Positions 24,258-35,301 are shown, numbered from the stretch's first letter. The stretch: 64,000 nt of DNA from Marichromatium purpuratum 984 (GCF_000224005.2 NZ_CP007031.1:855501-919500), one strand, 5' to 3'. Notes: generated from the letters alone by a model not told the origin. Made by a program: numbers and translations.

Positions 24258-25480
24258 GGCAGCGCGGCTTCCGTGGTTTGCGGGGGCGTCGGGGGCGCGG
24301 CCGATGGCGGCGCGTCCCGATCATCGATGACGCGTGCGCGCAGGCGACGATAGCAGGCGCCGAGGTCGTGCTCGATGCGCTCGGGGTCGAGCCCGAACTG
24401 CGTGAGGCTGTACTGGTGCGCGCTGCGATAGCTGCGGGCATGGCGCTGACGCGCCTGGAGTCGGGCGCGGTAGTCGGCCTCGAGGGTGAGTCCGAGCTGA
24501 CTGTAGATGGTCTCGATGCTCGGACCGAGTCGCTCGCGCAGCTGCTCCATGCTCACCCAGGCACAGCGCTCGCGCGGGACGTCGGCAAGGACTCGCTCGA
24601 GATTGTGGTAGTAGAAGCCGAGTTGTTCGGTCATGCGGCGCTCGAACGCGGGCTCGACGGCGCCGATGCCGAACAGCTTGGCGCCGCCGGCGATCGAACT
24701 CAGTTGCGAGGGCAGGGTCTCCTGCGGGGCGCGCAGACAGACCACGAAGCGGGCGTCGGGATAGCGCGCGCGCAGCGCCTCGGCGAGCGGGGCGAAGGCG
24801 GCATTCTTCGACAGCAGTCGCTTGTCCGTGCCGTGGACATAGAGATGGCGCTGCAGACAACGATGGTAGTGCTCGAGGAGCCGGCTGCGCAGCGGCTCGG
24901 GCATGTCGCGGTCGAAGCTGCCCATCTGCCACAGTCGGCGCGAGTCGGGGAAGGGCAGGACGAGGATGAAGCAGGCGAGCGCCGGCAGCAGCGCGAAATA
25001 GTCTTCCTCGGGATCATCGAGGCGCATGCTGTGGACCGCGTCCAGGGCGCCGAAGGCGTAGCGCTCGATCCGGCGCAACAGCCGGGCGAGCGGGGCGCCG
25101 AGCCGGGCGTCGAGACGACCGAGCCCGAGCCAGAAGCGGCGCGCGCTGATCGAGAGCGCGAACAGGCACTCCCAGGTGGTGAAGGTGGTGACACCGGGAT
25201 CCTCGGCCAGCACTCGGTGGAGATGGGTGGTGCCGCTGCGTGGCACCCCGAGGATGAACAGTGGCTCGCGGATCTGGACCCGGCGATAGTCGGGGTAGAG
25301 CAGTTCGTCGAGCGCCAGGCCGAGCCAGTGGATCAGCTGGATCAGGGCGAACAGCGGCACGAAGACGAGCATCAGCAGGGGGCGGACATAACCCGCCCAG
25401 CCGGCGCCGCGTCTGGGGACGAGGGCACGCAGGGCGAGCCCGAGAAGGTGCAGCTGGCTGGAGATGAAGAGTCTGAGCAT
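24251..25480 (-). CDS. Membrane-anchored sulfotransferase family protein
   Basis: A 409-residue protein with a hydrophobic N-terminal stretch (LLMLVFVPLFALIQLIHWL, about 35-53) and a sulfotransferase domain. The PAPS-binding 5'-phosphosulfate loop is LFILGVPRSGTTHLHRVLAE (about 73-92), and the 3'-phosphate region is in DARFVVCLRAPQETLPSQLSS. It would transfer sulfate from PAPS to a sugar or lipid hydroxyl. GAGG lies seven bases before the ATG. It heads an operon with the GT4 and DUF2334 genes, suggesting a sulfated glycan or glycolipid product. The proline-rich tail PPSAAPPTPPQTT is not part of the domain. No PAPS-forming genes are nearby. Confidence 0.85.
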   Translation of the reverse strand: MLRLFISSQLHLLGLALRALVPRRGAGWAGYVRPLLMLVFVPLFALIQLIHWLGLALDELLYPDYRRVQIREPLFILGVPRSGTTHLHRVLAEDPGVTTFTTWECLFALSISARRFWLGLGRLDARLGAPLARLLRRIERYAFGALDAVHSMRLDDPEEDYFALLPALACFILVLPFPDSRRLWQMGSFDRDMPEPLRSRLLEHYHRCLQRHLYVHGTDKRLLSKNAAFAPLAEALRARYPDARFVVCLRAPQETLPSQLSSIAGGAKLFGIGAVEPAFERRMTEQLGFYYHNLERVLADVPRERCAWVSMEQLRERLGPSIETIYSQLGLTLEADYRARLQARQRHARSYRSAHQYSLTQFGLDPERIEHDLGACYRRLRARVIDDRDAPPSAAPPTPPQTTEAALPC

Positions 25481-25538
25481 CGTCCGTCCTCAGCCCGAGC
25501 GCCGCCACGAGTGCGCCTGCGGGCTCCGGTGGTGCATG

Positions 25539-25567
25539 CGTGCGGGTCGCCGATGACGACCCGCACG
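25539..25567 (-). terminator. Stem-loop between rne and the sulfotransferase gene
   Basis: A perfect 11-bp stem CGTGCGGGTCG / CGACCCGCACG with a 7-nt loop lies 59 bp after the rne stop. No T run follows on the minus strand, so it may act as a transcript-stabilising or Rho-assisted end rather than an intrinsic terminator. The rest of the 145-bp gap shows nothing else. Confidence 0.4.
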
Positions 25568-25625
25568 GGTTCAGGGTAACCGCAGCAGGGCGGACCCTAG
25601 CACGCGCGAGGTGACGGTCGCGACC

Positions 25626-28600
25626 TCAGTCGCCGTCTTCCTGCGTGATCCGTTTCTCGCTCTCGACGGCGGCTGCAGACCGCGGCGCGCGCTCCGGCGC
25701 TGGTGCCGGCTGCTCGGTGGCGGGTTTGGAGGCCGCGCCGGGGATCGTCTGTGACCTCGGCTCGGGGGGCGAGGCCGGCTGCCCGTCGCGGGTCGGTTCG
25801 GAGTTGGTCGTCGCGGCGCTCTTGTGCTCGCCGCGCTCTGATCTCGCGCTCGGCGCAGGGTGAGTCTCGGCGGCCTTCGGCTTGGTCGCCGCGGTGCCCT
25901 GCTTGTCCTCGGCGGCCTGCGACCTGGCGGTCTCGGTGCTCGACTGCTCCTTGGTGCTCTCCGGCTTGGCTGTTTCGGTGCTCGGCTTGTCCTTGACGCC
26001 CTCCGGCTTGGCGGTCTCGGTGCTCGGCTTGCCCTTGGCGCCCTCCGGCTTGGCGGTCTCGGTGCTCGGCTTGCCCTTGGCGCCCTCCGGCTTGGCGGTC
26101 TCGGTGCTCGGCTTGTCCTTGACGCCTTCCGGCTTGGCGGTCTCGGCGCGCGGCTTGTCCTTGGCGCCCTCCGGCTTGGCGGTCTCGGCGTTCGATGGGT
26201 TTCTGCTCGGCTCCGACTTCGGCCGCGTGGCCGACCTGTTCCGGTCCGACTGCTTGGCCTCGGCGCCTGTCTGGGGGGGCGGCAGGAGCGCCTGAGGACT
26301 GTGCCGGGTCTCGGGGGACGATGCCTCCGCCGTTGCGTTCTGTTCGACCTGTGACTCGTCCGATGTACGCTCGCGCTCGTTGCCGTTGGACTGCTCGACG
26401 CCGCCGTTGGCCGGGTTGCTGCGGCGGCGATTGCGCCCGCCACGCCGGCGCCGGGGCGAGCGCGGCCGGTCGCCGCCGCCATCCTGCTGTGGCGTGGTGT
26501 TCTCGCCGTTGCCCTTGGTCGTCTCCGGTGCCGGCTGTTCCGCCTTGACCTCTGGGGCACGCTTGGAGTGCTCCAGGGCCGCGTCGGTCTCGCCGCGCGG
26601 CGGCGTGGGTTCGCCGCCCTGACGTTGCTGTGGCTCGCGGGTGCGCTCGTCGCCTCCCTTGCCCTTGGCGGTGCGGCCGCCGTTCTCGTTGCGACGGGGG
26701 CGGTTGCGTGTGCTGCTGCGGCGGTTGCGACCCTCGCCGTTGCGCGCGCCGCGGCCGCCCTCTTCGCCCTCGCCGCCGCGCCCCTCCGCGGCGGTGCGCT
26801 TGCGCTCGCGGGACTTGCCGCCCTCACCCTCGCTGCGGGGCTTGGCGTGACCACGCTCGGATTGGCGCGATGGTTCGCTCCGGGGGCTCGCCGGTGCCTC
26901 GATCTGGCGTGGTGCGAACAACCCGGTCCAGATCCGCTTGAGCAGGCTCTCGGGTTCGCTGCGCTCGGGCTCCTGGAGTCCGACCGGGGTCTTGGGCGTG
27001 GTCCGCTGCGGGGTCGGGCGCTGCTGCGGCGCCGGGGTGGTGGGGGCGACCTGCTTGACCGCCGGCTCCTCGATACGCGGCGGCGTGGTCAGGCGGGTAT
27101 AACGCGACTCGGCCTCCGGCTCGGGCGGGGCCGCGGCGATCTCGTAGCTCTGCCGACCCTCGTCCTGCTTGGTGACGTCCTGGGTGCGGATGCGCTCGAT
27201 CTGGTAATCGGGGGTGAGCAGGTGCTCGTTCGGGACCAGCAGGATCTCGACCTCCTGGCGCTGCTCGATGTCGACGATGGTGCGACGCTTCTCGTTGAGC
27301 AGGAAGGTGGCGACGCTGACCGGCAGGTGAGCGAGGATGCGCTGGGTGTTGTCCTTCATCGCCTCCTCCTCGATCACGCGGAGGATCGACAGGCCCAGCG
27401 AATCGACTCCGCGGATGGTGCCCTGGCCCTTGCAGCGCGGGCACACCTGCTGGCTCGATTCGCCGAGCGAGGGACGCAGCCGCTGGCGCGACATCTCCAG
27501 CAGGCCGAAGCGCGAAATCCGCGCCACCTGGACGCGGGCGCGGTCCTGCTTGAGCGCCTCGCGCAGCCGGTTCTCGACCTCGCGCTGGTTCTTCGGCGGG
27601 GTCATGTCGATGAAGTCGATCACGAACAAGCCGCCGAGGTCGCGCAGGCGCAGCTGGCGAGCGATCTCGTCGGCCGCCTCGAGGTTGGTGTTGAGCGCCG
27701 TCTCCTCGATGTCGGCGCCCTTGGTGGCGCGCGCCGAGTTGATGTCGATGGCGGTGAGCGCCTCGCCGTGGTCGATCACGATCGAGCCGCCCGAGGGCAG
27801 GCGCACCTCACGCTGGAAGGCCGACTCGATCTGGGTCTCGATCTGGTAGCGGGTGAACAGCGGCACCTCGTCGTCGTAGCGGCGCAGCTTCTTGATGTTC
27901 TGCGGCATCACCTGACGGATGAAGGTCTCGGCGCGCTCGTAGACGGCGGGGTCGTCGATGACGATCTCGCCGATGTCGGCGCGCAGATAGTCGCGGATCG
28001 AGCGGATGATGACATCGCTCTCCTGATAGATCAGGAAGGGCGCCTTGCGCTGCTCGCCGGAGGTTTCGATCGCCTTCCACAGCTGCAGCAGGTAGTCGAG
28101 ATCCCATTGCAGTTCCTCGACGCTCTTGCCGACGCCGGCGGTGCGCACGATCAGCCCCATGTCCTCGGGGATCTCGAGCTGGCTCATGGCGTCGCGCAAC
28201 TCGCTGCGGTCCTGGCCCTCGATGCGACGCGACACCCCACCGGCGCGCGGGTTGTTGGGCATCAGCACCAGATAGCGCCCGGCCAGCGAGATAAAGGTGG
28301 TGAGCGCCGCACCCTTGTTGCCGCGCTCCTCCTTGTCGATCTGGACCACCACCTCGCGGCCCTCGCGCACCGCCTCCTTGATGTTGATGCGCGAGCCGGG
28401 CTTGACCGAGTCGGGCTCGAAGTAGGCGCGGGCGATCTCTTTGAGGGGGAGGAAGCCGTGGCGCTCGGCGCCGTAGTCGACGAAGGCGGCCTCGAGGCTG
28501 GGCTCGACGCGGGTGATGGTGCCCTTGTAGATGTTGGCCTTCTTCAGTTCCCGGCCGGGGGATTCGATGTCGAGGTTGTAGAGCAGTTGACCGTCGACGG

Positions 28601-28652
28601 TCGCGACGCGCAACTCTTCCGGCTGAGTTGCGTTGATCAGCATTCTTTTCAT
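25626..28652 (-). CDS. rne: Ribonuclease E
   Basis: A 1008-residue endoribonuclease, the core of the RNA degradosome. The N-terminal catalytic half (about 1-520) starts [20 protein letters not shown], includes the S1 domain ([20 protein letters not shown]), the 5' sensor, the DNase I-like domain with [11 protein letters not shown] and [11 protein letters not shown], and the zinc-link CPRCKGQG with C404 and C407. The C-terminal half is disordered and basic/acidic, with arginine-rich RNA-binding stretches ([14 protein letters not shown]) and seven tandem 14-residue repeats. AAGGA precedes the ATG. A long upstream region (28653-29234) probably carries a regulatory leader. Confidence 0.96.
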   Translation of the reverse strand: MKRMLINATQPEELRVATVDGQLLYNLDIESPGRELKKANIYKGTITRVEPSLEAAFVDYGAERHGFLPLKEIARAYFEPDSVKPGSRINIKEAVREGREVVVQIDKEERGNKGAALTTFISLAGRYLVLMPNNPRAGGVSRRIEGQDRSELRDAMSQLEIPEDMGLIVRTAGVGKSVEELQWDLDYLLQLWKAIETSGEQRKAPFLIYQESDVIIRSIRDYLRADIGEIVIDDPAVYERAETFIRQVMPQNIKKLRRYDDEVPLFTRYQIETQIESAFQREVRLPSGGSIVIDHGEALTAIDINSARATKGADIEETALNTNLEAADEIARQLRLRDLGGLFVIDFIDMTPPKNQREVENRLREALKQDRARVQVARISRFGLLEMSRQRLRPSLGESSQQVCPRCKGQGTIRGVDSLGLSILRVIEEEAMKDNTQRILAHLPVSVATFLLNEKRRTIVDIEQRQEVEILLVPNEHLLTPDYQIERIRTQDVTKQDEGRQSYEIAAAPPEPEAESRYTRLTTPPRIEEPAVKQVAPTTPAPQQRPTPQRTTPKTPVGLQEPERSEPESLLKRIWTGLFAPRQIEAPASPRSEPSRQSERGHAKPRSEGEGGKSRERKRTAAEGRGGEGEEGGRGARNGEGRNRRSSTRNRPRRNENGGRTAKGKGGDERTREPQQRQGGEPTPPRGETDAALEHSKRAPEVKAEQPAPETTKGNGENTTPQQDGGGDRPRSPRRRRGGRNRRRSNPANGGVEQSNGNERERTSDESQVEQNATAEASSPETRHSPQALLPPPQTGAEAKQSDRNRSATRPKSEPSRNPSNAETAKPEGAKDKPRAETAKPEGVKDKPSTETAKPEGAKGKPSTETAKPEGAKGKPSTETAKPEGVKDKPSTETAKPESTKEQSSTETARSQAAEDKQGTAATKPKAAETHPAPSARSERGEHKSAATTNSEPTRDGQPASPPEPRSQTIPGAASKPATEQPAPAPERAPRSAAAVESEKRITQEDGD
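25893..26186 (-). repeat. Seven 42-bp tandem repeats inside rne
   Basis: The units encode [14 protein letters not shown] and variants. Five units are close copies (differences A/V, D/G, RA/ST), then two decayed ones ([28 protein letters not shown]). The nucleotide copies are nearly identical with a 42-bp period, so copy number may vary between strains without breaking the frame. The repeat is in the disordered degradosome scaffold region. Confidence 0.93.
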
Positions 28653-29234
28653 GTTGTTCCTTCTCTCACCACGGCGCGTGTCCCGTCGTGGGGGACGGTT
28701 CGCCGCGGACCCCCGGTGGCTGACCTGGGGGCGGCTCGGCGCGTTGCCGTTCGTCCCACGGTGAGCAAGGATCCGACGGCATCAGCACTGTCCGTTCGGT
28801 CGCCTCCAGACGGGACCCGGAACGGGCACGCGCGCATGAACTATCGTTGACGGGCGCTGGCGGGCGCCCGCAGGTTCTTGTCCCCGTCCCTGCGGAGGGG
28901 GCGGTGTTCGGAGCGGCGAGGGTGGTGCCGGATGCGTTGGCCTGCCTTGGCGCACGGCGCGCGGAACGCAGAGGGTGTAGAATGCGCGATTGCTCGCTGC
29001 TCGAGTCCGCGCGCGATACCCAATGCTGCCCTCGGGCAGGCGTGGCTAAGATGTCGTAAGACGGCTTCCGGCGCGAAGGCGTCGTCCCGGCCGGTTTCGA
29101 GTGGGCGCGGACCAACCTTCGGCTGCGCTCGCCGCTCCGGGAATGATCGATATTCCACAGGCCAGCGCAAGCGATTCATGGTAGCAGCGAAGACTATTAG
29201 CATCAATTGAGCCAACAAGGCAAGGCTATCCCCT
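28653..29234. other. 582-bp intergenic region between rne and rluC
   Basis: No open reading frame here has a credible family match. It separates divergent rne and rluC and would hold both promoters and the rne leader. A fair minus-strand promoter is seen at 29178-29206. Enteric rne has a long autoregulatory 5' leader at the same position; a similar role here is an inference. Confidence 0.6.
29178..29206 (-). promoter_or_regulatory. Candidate rne promoter
   Basis: On the minus strand TTGATG and TACCAT are spaced by exactly 17 bp in an AT-richer patch. Each matches four of six consensus positions. If real, the rne mRNA would have a leader of about 520 nt. Confidence 0.4.
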
Positions 29235-30236
29235 TTGAGTCCACCAGATCCCCATCCAGATCCCGCGTCCGCTAAGGGCGGTGCGGATACCGGGCCGCGT
29301 CTGGTCCGCGTCGATGCCGAGTCCGACGGACAGCGTATCGATAACTTCCTGCTCCGTTTCATCAAGGGCGTTCCGCGCAGCCATCTCTATCGCATACTCC
29401 GTCGTGGAGAGGTGCGGGTGAACAAGGGGCGGGTCAAGGCCAGCCATCGGCTGCGCGCCGGGGACATGGTGCGCATCCCGCCGCTGCGTCTGCCCGAGCA
29501 GCGCGCCCCGGCGCGCGCACCCGAGGGCTGGCTGGCGCGGCTTGAGGGCGCGGTGCTCTACGAGGACAACCGGCTGCTGGTGATCGACAAGCCCTCGGGG
29601 CTGGCGGTGCACGGCGGCAGCGGATTGAGCTTCGGGTTGATCGAGTCGCTGCGCCAGCTTCATCCCGGGCGCGAGCTTGAGCTGGTGCACCGGCTCGATC
29701 GCGACACCTCCGGTTGCCTGGTGGTGACCAAGCGGCGCAGCGCGCTGCGCGAGCTGCACCGGATGATGCGCGAGGACGGTATCGAGAAGCGCTATCTGGC
29801 GCTGATCGGCGGCGAGCTGCCGCGCGCCGAGATGACCGTCGACGCGCCGCTGCGCAAGAACGTGCTGCGCGGCGGCGAGCGCATGGTCAGCGTCGACCCG
29901 GTCGAGGGCAAGGCCTCGCGTACCCGCTTTCGCCGGCTGCGGCGCTTGCGTGCCGGGTCACGGGTGGCGACCCTGGTCGAGGCCACCCTGGTCACCGGTC
30001 GCACCCATCAGATCCGCGTCCATGCCGCCCATCTCGGCGCGCCGCTCGCCGGCGACCCCAAATACGGTGACGATGACTGGAACCGGGAACTCAAGGCGCT
30101 CGGGCTCGATCGATTGTTCCTGCACGCCGCAGCGCTGAGTTTTCGCGCCGAATACATGAGTCGGCCGTTGCACGTCGAGGCGCCGCTGCCGGAGACGCTG
30201 CAGCGGTTGCTGGACGCACTGGAGGAGACCGCGTGA
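29235..30236 (+). CDS. rluC: Ribosomal large subunit pseudouridine synthase C
   Basis: A 333-residue RluA-family enzyme that modifies uridines 955, 2504 and 2580 of 23S rRNA in E. coli. An S4 RNA-binding domain (about 35-85) carries QRIDNFLLRFIKGVPRSHLY. The catalytic domain has HRLDRDTSGCLVVTK with the active-site aspartate, YLALIGGELP and the C-terminal TGRTHQIRVHAAHLGAPLAG. I accept a TTG start at 29235 because no ATG or GTG is found in frame before the S4 domain. Position divergent to rne is conserved in Gammaproteobacteria. The HAD gene overlaps its stop by four bases. Confidence 0.94.
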   Translation: MSPPDPHPDPASAKGGADTGPRLVRVDAESDGQRIDNFLLRFIKGVPRSHLYRILRRGEVRVNKGRVKASHRLRAGDMVRIPPLRLPEQRAPARAPEGWLARLEGAVLYEDNRLLVIDKPSGLAVHGGSGLSFGLIESLRQLHPGRELELVHRLDRDTSGCLVVTKRRSALRELHRMMREDGIEKRYLALIGGELPRAEMTVDAPLRKNVLRGGERMVSVDPVEGKASRTRFRRLRRLRAGSRVATLVEATLVTGRTHQIRVHAAHLGAPLAGDPKYGDDDWNRELKALGLDRLFLHAAALSFRAEYMSRPLHVEAPLPETLQRLLDALEETA

Positions 30237-30898
30237 GTTTCGAGCTGATCGTGTTCGACTGGGACGGCACCCTGATGGATTCCGAGGCCCATATCGTCGA
30301 TTGCATGCAGCGTGCCTTCGTCGAGCTGGGCCTGCAGCCGCCACCGCGCGAGGCGGCGCGCGAGATCATCGGGCTGAGCCTGGAGCGGGGCACGCGGGAG
30401 CTGCTGCCGGGGGCCGAGCCCGAGGTCTATGAGGCGCTGATCCTCGCCTATCGGCGTCGCTTCCTCGGTGCCACGCCGAACGCCTCGGCGCTGTTCGCGG
30501 GCGCCGCCGAGGTGCTCTCGACGCTGACCGAGCGCGGCTGTCGGCTGGCGGTGGCCACCGGCAAGAGTCGCGCCGGGCTTGACAAGGCGCTGCGCGAGAC
30601 CGGGCTGGGCGAGTTCTTCCATGCCACCCGCTGCGCCGACGAGACCTTCTCCAAGCCCCACCCGCAGATGCTCTTCGAGCTGATGGAGGAGCTGGGCGCC
30701 GCCGCCGAGGAGACGCTGATGATCGGTGATACCGAGTTCGACATGCAGATGGCGCGCAACGCCGGGGTGGCGGGGCTGGCGGTGAGCTACGGGGTACACC
30801 CCCCGGAGCGACTGCTCGCGCACCAGCCGCTGGACTGTCTGGATGCCGTGAGCGCGATCCCGGGGTGGCTGGCCGCGCGCGCGACGAGCGAGATCTGA
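30233..30898 (+). CDS. HAD-superfamily phosphatase (phosphoglycolate phosphatase-like)
   Basis: A 221-residue haloacid-dehalogenase-type hydrolase. Motif I is VFDWDGTLMDS with the nucleophile aspartate, motif II lies in RLAVATGKS, motif III lysine in FSKPHPQM, and motif IV in MIGDTEFDMQMARNAGV. The helical cap follows motif I (subfamily IA). Such enzymes next to rluC and sppA are common but their substrate is not established. It begins with GTG at 30233, overlapping the rluC stop, so it is translationally coupled; sppA follows 21 bp after its end. Confidence 0.88.
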   Translation: MSFELIVFDWDGTLMDSEAHIVDCMQRAFVELGLQPPPREAAREIIGLSLERGTRELLPGAEPEVYEALILAYRRRFLGATPNASALFAGAAEVLSTLTERGCRLAVATGKSRAGLDKALRETGLGEFFHATRCADETFSKPHPQMLFELMEELGAAAEETLMIGDTEFDMQMARNAGVAGLAVSYGVHPPERLLAHQPLDCLDAVSAIPGWLAARATSEI

Positions 30899-30919
30899 AG
30901 CAGGACGGAGACCGAGACC

Positions 30920-31930
30920 ATGCAGTGGCGATTCTGGAAACGCTGGCGCAAGCCGCCGATGCCCGACCCCGATCAACCTGGCTGGGAGCGGGCGCTGATC
31001 AACCATCTGGCGCTCGACTACATGCGCGAGCGCCGCCGCACGCGGCGCTGGGGGCTGGTGCTCAAGCTGTTGATCCTGCTCTATCTGGTGGGGCTGGTGG
31101 TGGCCGCCTCGGTGCGCGACTGGGATCGGCGCATGGAGCTGACCGAGCCGCACGCGGCGCTGATCGAGATCGACGGGGTGATCGCCGCCGACAGCGATGC
31201 CAGCGCCGATCGGGTGGTCGGGGCGCTGCGCAAGGCCTTCGACAACGACAAGGTCGAGGGGGTGATCCTGCGCATCAACAGCCCCGGCGGCAGCCCGGTG
31301 CAAGCCGGTTACATCAACGACGAGATCGCTCGGCTCAAGGCGAAATATCGCGAGGCCCACGATGGCGAGGATCTGCCGGTGTACGCCGTGGCCGCCGATC
31401 TCTGCGCCTCGGGGGGCTATTACATCGCCGTCGGCGCCGATGCCATCTATGCCGACAAGGCCAGCCTGGTCGGCTCGATCGGGGTGCGCATCGGCAGCTT
31501 CGGGCTCGATCGCCTGCTCGTCGACCTCGGTATCGAGCGCCGGCTGCTCACCGCCGGTGCCAACAAGGGCATCCTCGATCCCTTCTCGCCGCTGCCCGAG
31601 TCGCAGCGCGTCTTCATCCAGGGCGTGCTCGATACCCTGCACCAGCAGTTCATCGCCGAGGTCCGGGAGGGCCGTGGTGATCGTCTGCAGGGCGGCGAGG
31701 AGCTGTTCAGCGGGCTGTTCTGGAGTGGCGAGCAGGCCCTCGAGCTGGGCCTGATCGATGGTCTGGCGAGCGCCGGGACGGTGGCGCGCGAGCAGCTCGG
31801 TACCGAGACCGTGGTCGACTACACCCAGAAGCGCGACCTGCTCGACTCCTTCGCCGAGCGGCTCGGTGGCGGCATGGCCGGGGCGCTCGGCGCCCTGTTC
31901 GGCGGGCTCGACGCCGGGGTGCTGCGCTGA
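30920..31930 (+). CDS. sppA: Signal peptide peptidase SppA (short form)
   Basis: A 336-residue inner-membrane serine protease that degrades cleaved signal peptides. A single membrane helix lies at about 43-62 (LLILLYLVGLVVAASV) after a basic cytoplasmic start. The protease domain includes GVILRINSPGGSPVQAGYIN, the nucleophile S164 in ADLCASGGYY and the general base K216 in GANKGILDPFS; the 52-residue spacing equals that of the Bacillus-type enzymes (S147/K199). It is the third gene of rluC-HAD-sppA, with a hairpin right after its stop. Confidence 0.93.
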   Translation: MQWRFWKRWRKPPMPDPDQPGWERALINHLALDYMRERRRTRRWGLVLKLLILLYLVGLVVAASVRDWDRRMELTEPHAALIEIDGVIAADSDASADRVVGALRKAFDNDKVEGVILRINSPGGSPVQAGYINDEIARLKAKYREAHDGEDLPVYAVAADLCASGGYYIAVGADAIYADKASLVGSIGVRIGSFGLDRLLVDLGIERRLLTAGANKGILDPFSPLPESQRVFIQGVLDTLHQQFIAEVREGRGDRLQGGEELFSGLFWSGEQALELGLIDGLASAGTVAREQLGTETVVDYTQKRDLLDSFAERLGGGMAGALGALFGGLDAGVLR

Positions 31931-31935
31931 GACCA

Positions 31936-31966
31936 CCCCGGCGACGCGCACCGCGCATCGCCGGGG
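31936..31966. terminator. Stem-loop between convergent sppA and the secreted-protein gene
   Basis: CCCCGGCGA pairs with TCGCCGGGG (9 bp), and GCGC/GCGC in the loop can extend the fold. It fills most of the 46-bp convergent gap, as expected for a bidirectional end signal, though it has no T run. Confidence 0.5.
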
Positions 31967-31976
31967 CAGACCGCGA

Positions 31977-32588
31977 TCAGTTGCCCAGCGCCTCCTCGAT
32001 CGCATCGAAGTCGAGCTGCTTGAGATAGTCCTCGAGCGCGCCCTTGTCATCCAGTCCCGTCCCCTGGGCCTGGACCACCAGACGGCTGCCGACCATCAGG
32101 GTGATCTCGTAGTCGCGCGTGCCGGAGGCGTGTTCGGCCATGCCGCGATGGCCGGCGAGTGCATAGGGTTTGAGGTCGGGGTTGCCCTGCATCATCATCG
32201 GCATCGACAGCGCCATGGTCAGCATCGGCATCATCGGCGAGTCGGCCATCAGGCTGAGCGTCACGTCGCTGCCGTCCTCGCGATAGTAGCGACGGCTCAG
32301 GTGGGTGCCGGTGATCATGCTCGCCATGCCGCCGGACTCGGCCACCGCCTCGTCGGCCTGCCAGCCCGAGAGCGGCTCGGGCAGCAGTTCGAGCAGGCCC
32401 GCGCTGATCTTCTCCTGGACCTCGGCGATGGCCGCTTCGAGGTGACCGATGGCGCCGCGCAGGGCACCGTCCTCGTAGGCCGTCTCGGCCGCTTCGAGCT
32501 GCTCGATCACCGGATCGCTGGCGGCGCTCGCGGTCAGCGGCAGACCGAGGACGAGGAGGGCGGCGTACAGCGGGCTGGTTTGTTTCAT
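31977..32588 (-). CDS. Conserved secreted protein of unknown function
   Basis: 203 residues. The N-terminus LYAALLVLGLPLTASAASD is a clear signal peptide with cleavage after ASA. The mature part begins with a helical stretch (IEQLEAAETAYEDGALRGAI) and then a beta-rich region with GWQADEAVAESGG. A methionine-rich segment (MADSPMMPMLTMALSMPMMM, about 111-130) has nine methionines in twenty residues. The family is widespread as small periplasmic proteins, but I know of no function. GGAGA is placed eight bases before the ATG. It converges with sppA. Confidence 0.75.
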   Translation of the reverse strand: MKQTSPLYAALLVLGLPLTASAASDPVIEQLEAAETAYEDGALRGAIGHLEAAIAEVQEKISAGLLELLPEPLSGWQADEAVAESGGMASMITGTHLSRRYYREDGSDVTLSLMADSPMMPMLTMALSMPMMMQGNPDLKPYALAGHRGMAEHASGTRDYEITLMVGSRLVVQAQGTGLDDKGALEDYLKQLDFDAIEEALGN

Positions 32589-32656
32589 GCGATGGTCTCC
32601 ATAGCGTGTTTCGCCACGCGATTATCCCCCGAACCCGTGTCGTCGGCACCCCTCCG

Positions 32657-33535
32657 TCAGCTTTCGCGTGTTCGCACTCGCCCGGCCCAGTCGCGCGCGA
32701 ACTGCCAGGCGGTGCGCCCGCTGCGCGAGCCGCGGCGCAGTGCCCATTGCAGCGCGCCGCGCTCGATCTCGGGCCAGTCCTCGTTCAACCCAGTGTGCTC
32801 CAGCCGTTCCAGCCAGTGGCGCACCACCGCCAGGTACTGCGTCTGGCTGAAGGGGTGGAAGGAGACCCACAGTCCGAAGCGATCGGACAGCGAGATCTTC
32901 TCCTCGACCGATTCGCCCTGGTGCAGCTCGCCGTCGACCACCCGCGCCTCGCGGTTCTCGGAGTGGAACTCGGGCAGCAGGTGGCGGCGGTTGGAGGTGG
33001 CGTAGATCAGCAGGTTTTCGGGGGTGGCGGCGATCGAGCCGTCGAGCGCGGCCTTGAGCGCCTTGTAGCTCGACTCGCCGGGTTCGAAGGAGAGGTCGTC
33101 GCAGAACAGGATGAAGCGCTCGGGGCGATCGCGGATCAAGGCGAGGATGTCGGGCAGCTGCAGCAGGTCGTCGCGGTCGACCTCGATCAACCGCAGGCCC
33201 TGTTCGTGCAGCGCATTGAACACGGCCTTGACCAGCGACGACTTGCCAGTGCCGCGCGAGCCCCACAGCAGCACATTGTTGGCGCTGCGCCCGGCGAGGA
33301 ACTGTTCGGTGTTGCGCAGGATCTCCTGCTTCTGTCGCTCCAGGCAGAGCAGGTCGTCGAGGTCGAGGCGGTGCGGCGCGGGCAGTGCCTGCAGCTCGCC
33401 GCCGTGGTCGCTGCGCCGGCGCCAGAGGAAGGCGTGGGCGGACCAGTCGGGGGGCGGGGTATGGGGGACGAGCACCCGCTCGAGACGGTCGATCAGGGTC
33501 TCGGCGCGGGCGAAGAGGTGTTCGAGTTCGGACAT
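32657..33535 (-). CDS. DUF815 AAA-type ATPase
   Basis: A 292-residue ATP-binding protein. Walker A is NNVLLWGSRGTGKSSLVKAV (about 86-105), Walker B FILFCDDLSFEP, followed by the arginine-rich sensor part IYATSNRRHLLPE. The DUF815 core LDDLLCLERQKQEILRNTEQ precedes the P-loop. The function is unknown; the fold is AAA+-like. I start at the second ATG (33535) because AGGA lies six bases before it; the first ATG (33541) is too close. The neighbouring ettA gene lies 98 bp upstream on the same strand. Confidence 0.85.
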   Translation of the reverse strand: MSELEHLFARAETLIDRLERVLVPHTPPPDWSAHAFLWRRRSDHGGELQALPAPHRLDLDDLLCLERQKQEILRNTEQFLAGRSANNVLLWGSRGTGKSSLVKAVFNALHEQGLRLIEVDRDDLLQLPDILALIRDRPERFILFCDDLSFEPGESSYKALKAALDGSIAATPENLLIYATSNRRHLLPEFHSENREARVVDGELHQGESVEEKISLSDRFGLWVSFHPFSQTQYLAVVRHWLERLEHTGLNEDWPEIERGALQWALRRGSRSGRTAWQFARDWAGRVRTRES

Positions 33536-33603
33536 GGGCATTCCTGGGGTGTGCGACGCCCGCCGGGGTGGACGGGCGCCCGGGGTCGGATCTGCCCGGA
33601 CGA

Positions 33604-33627
33604 CCGGCGCCGCCGTGACGGCGCCGG
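33604..33627 (-). terminator. Stem-loop after ettA
   Basis: A 9-bp perfect stem CCGGCGCCG / CGGCGCCGG with a 6-nt loop begins six bases after the ettA stop. There is no T run, so strength is uncertain. Confidence 0.45.
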
Positions 33628-33633
33628 GGCGGG

Positions 33634-35301
<1,668 letters not shown>

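Noticed and set aside
26568-28850. A 760-codon plus-strand frame antisense to rne
   Set aside because: Low-complexity alanine/leucine/arginine sequence mirroring RNase E; no start signal and no family features.
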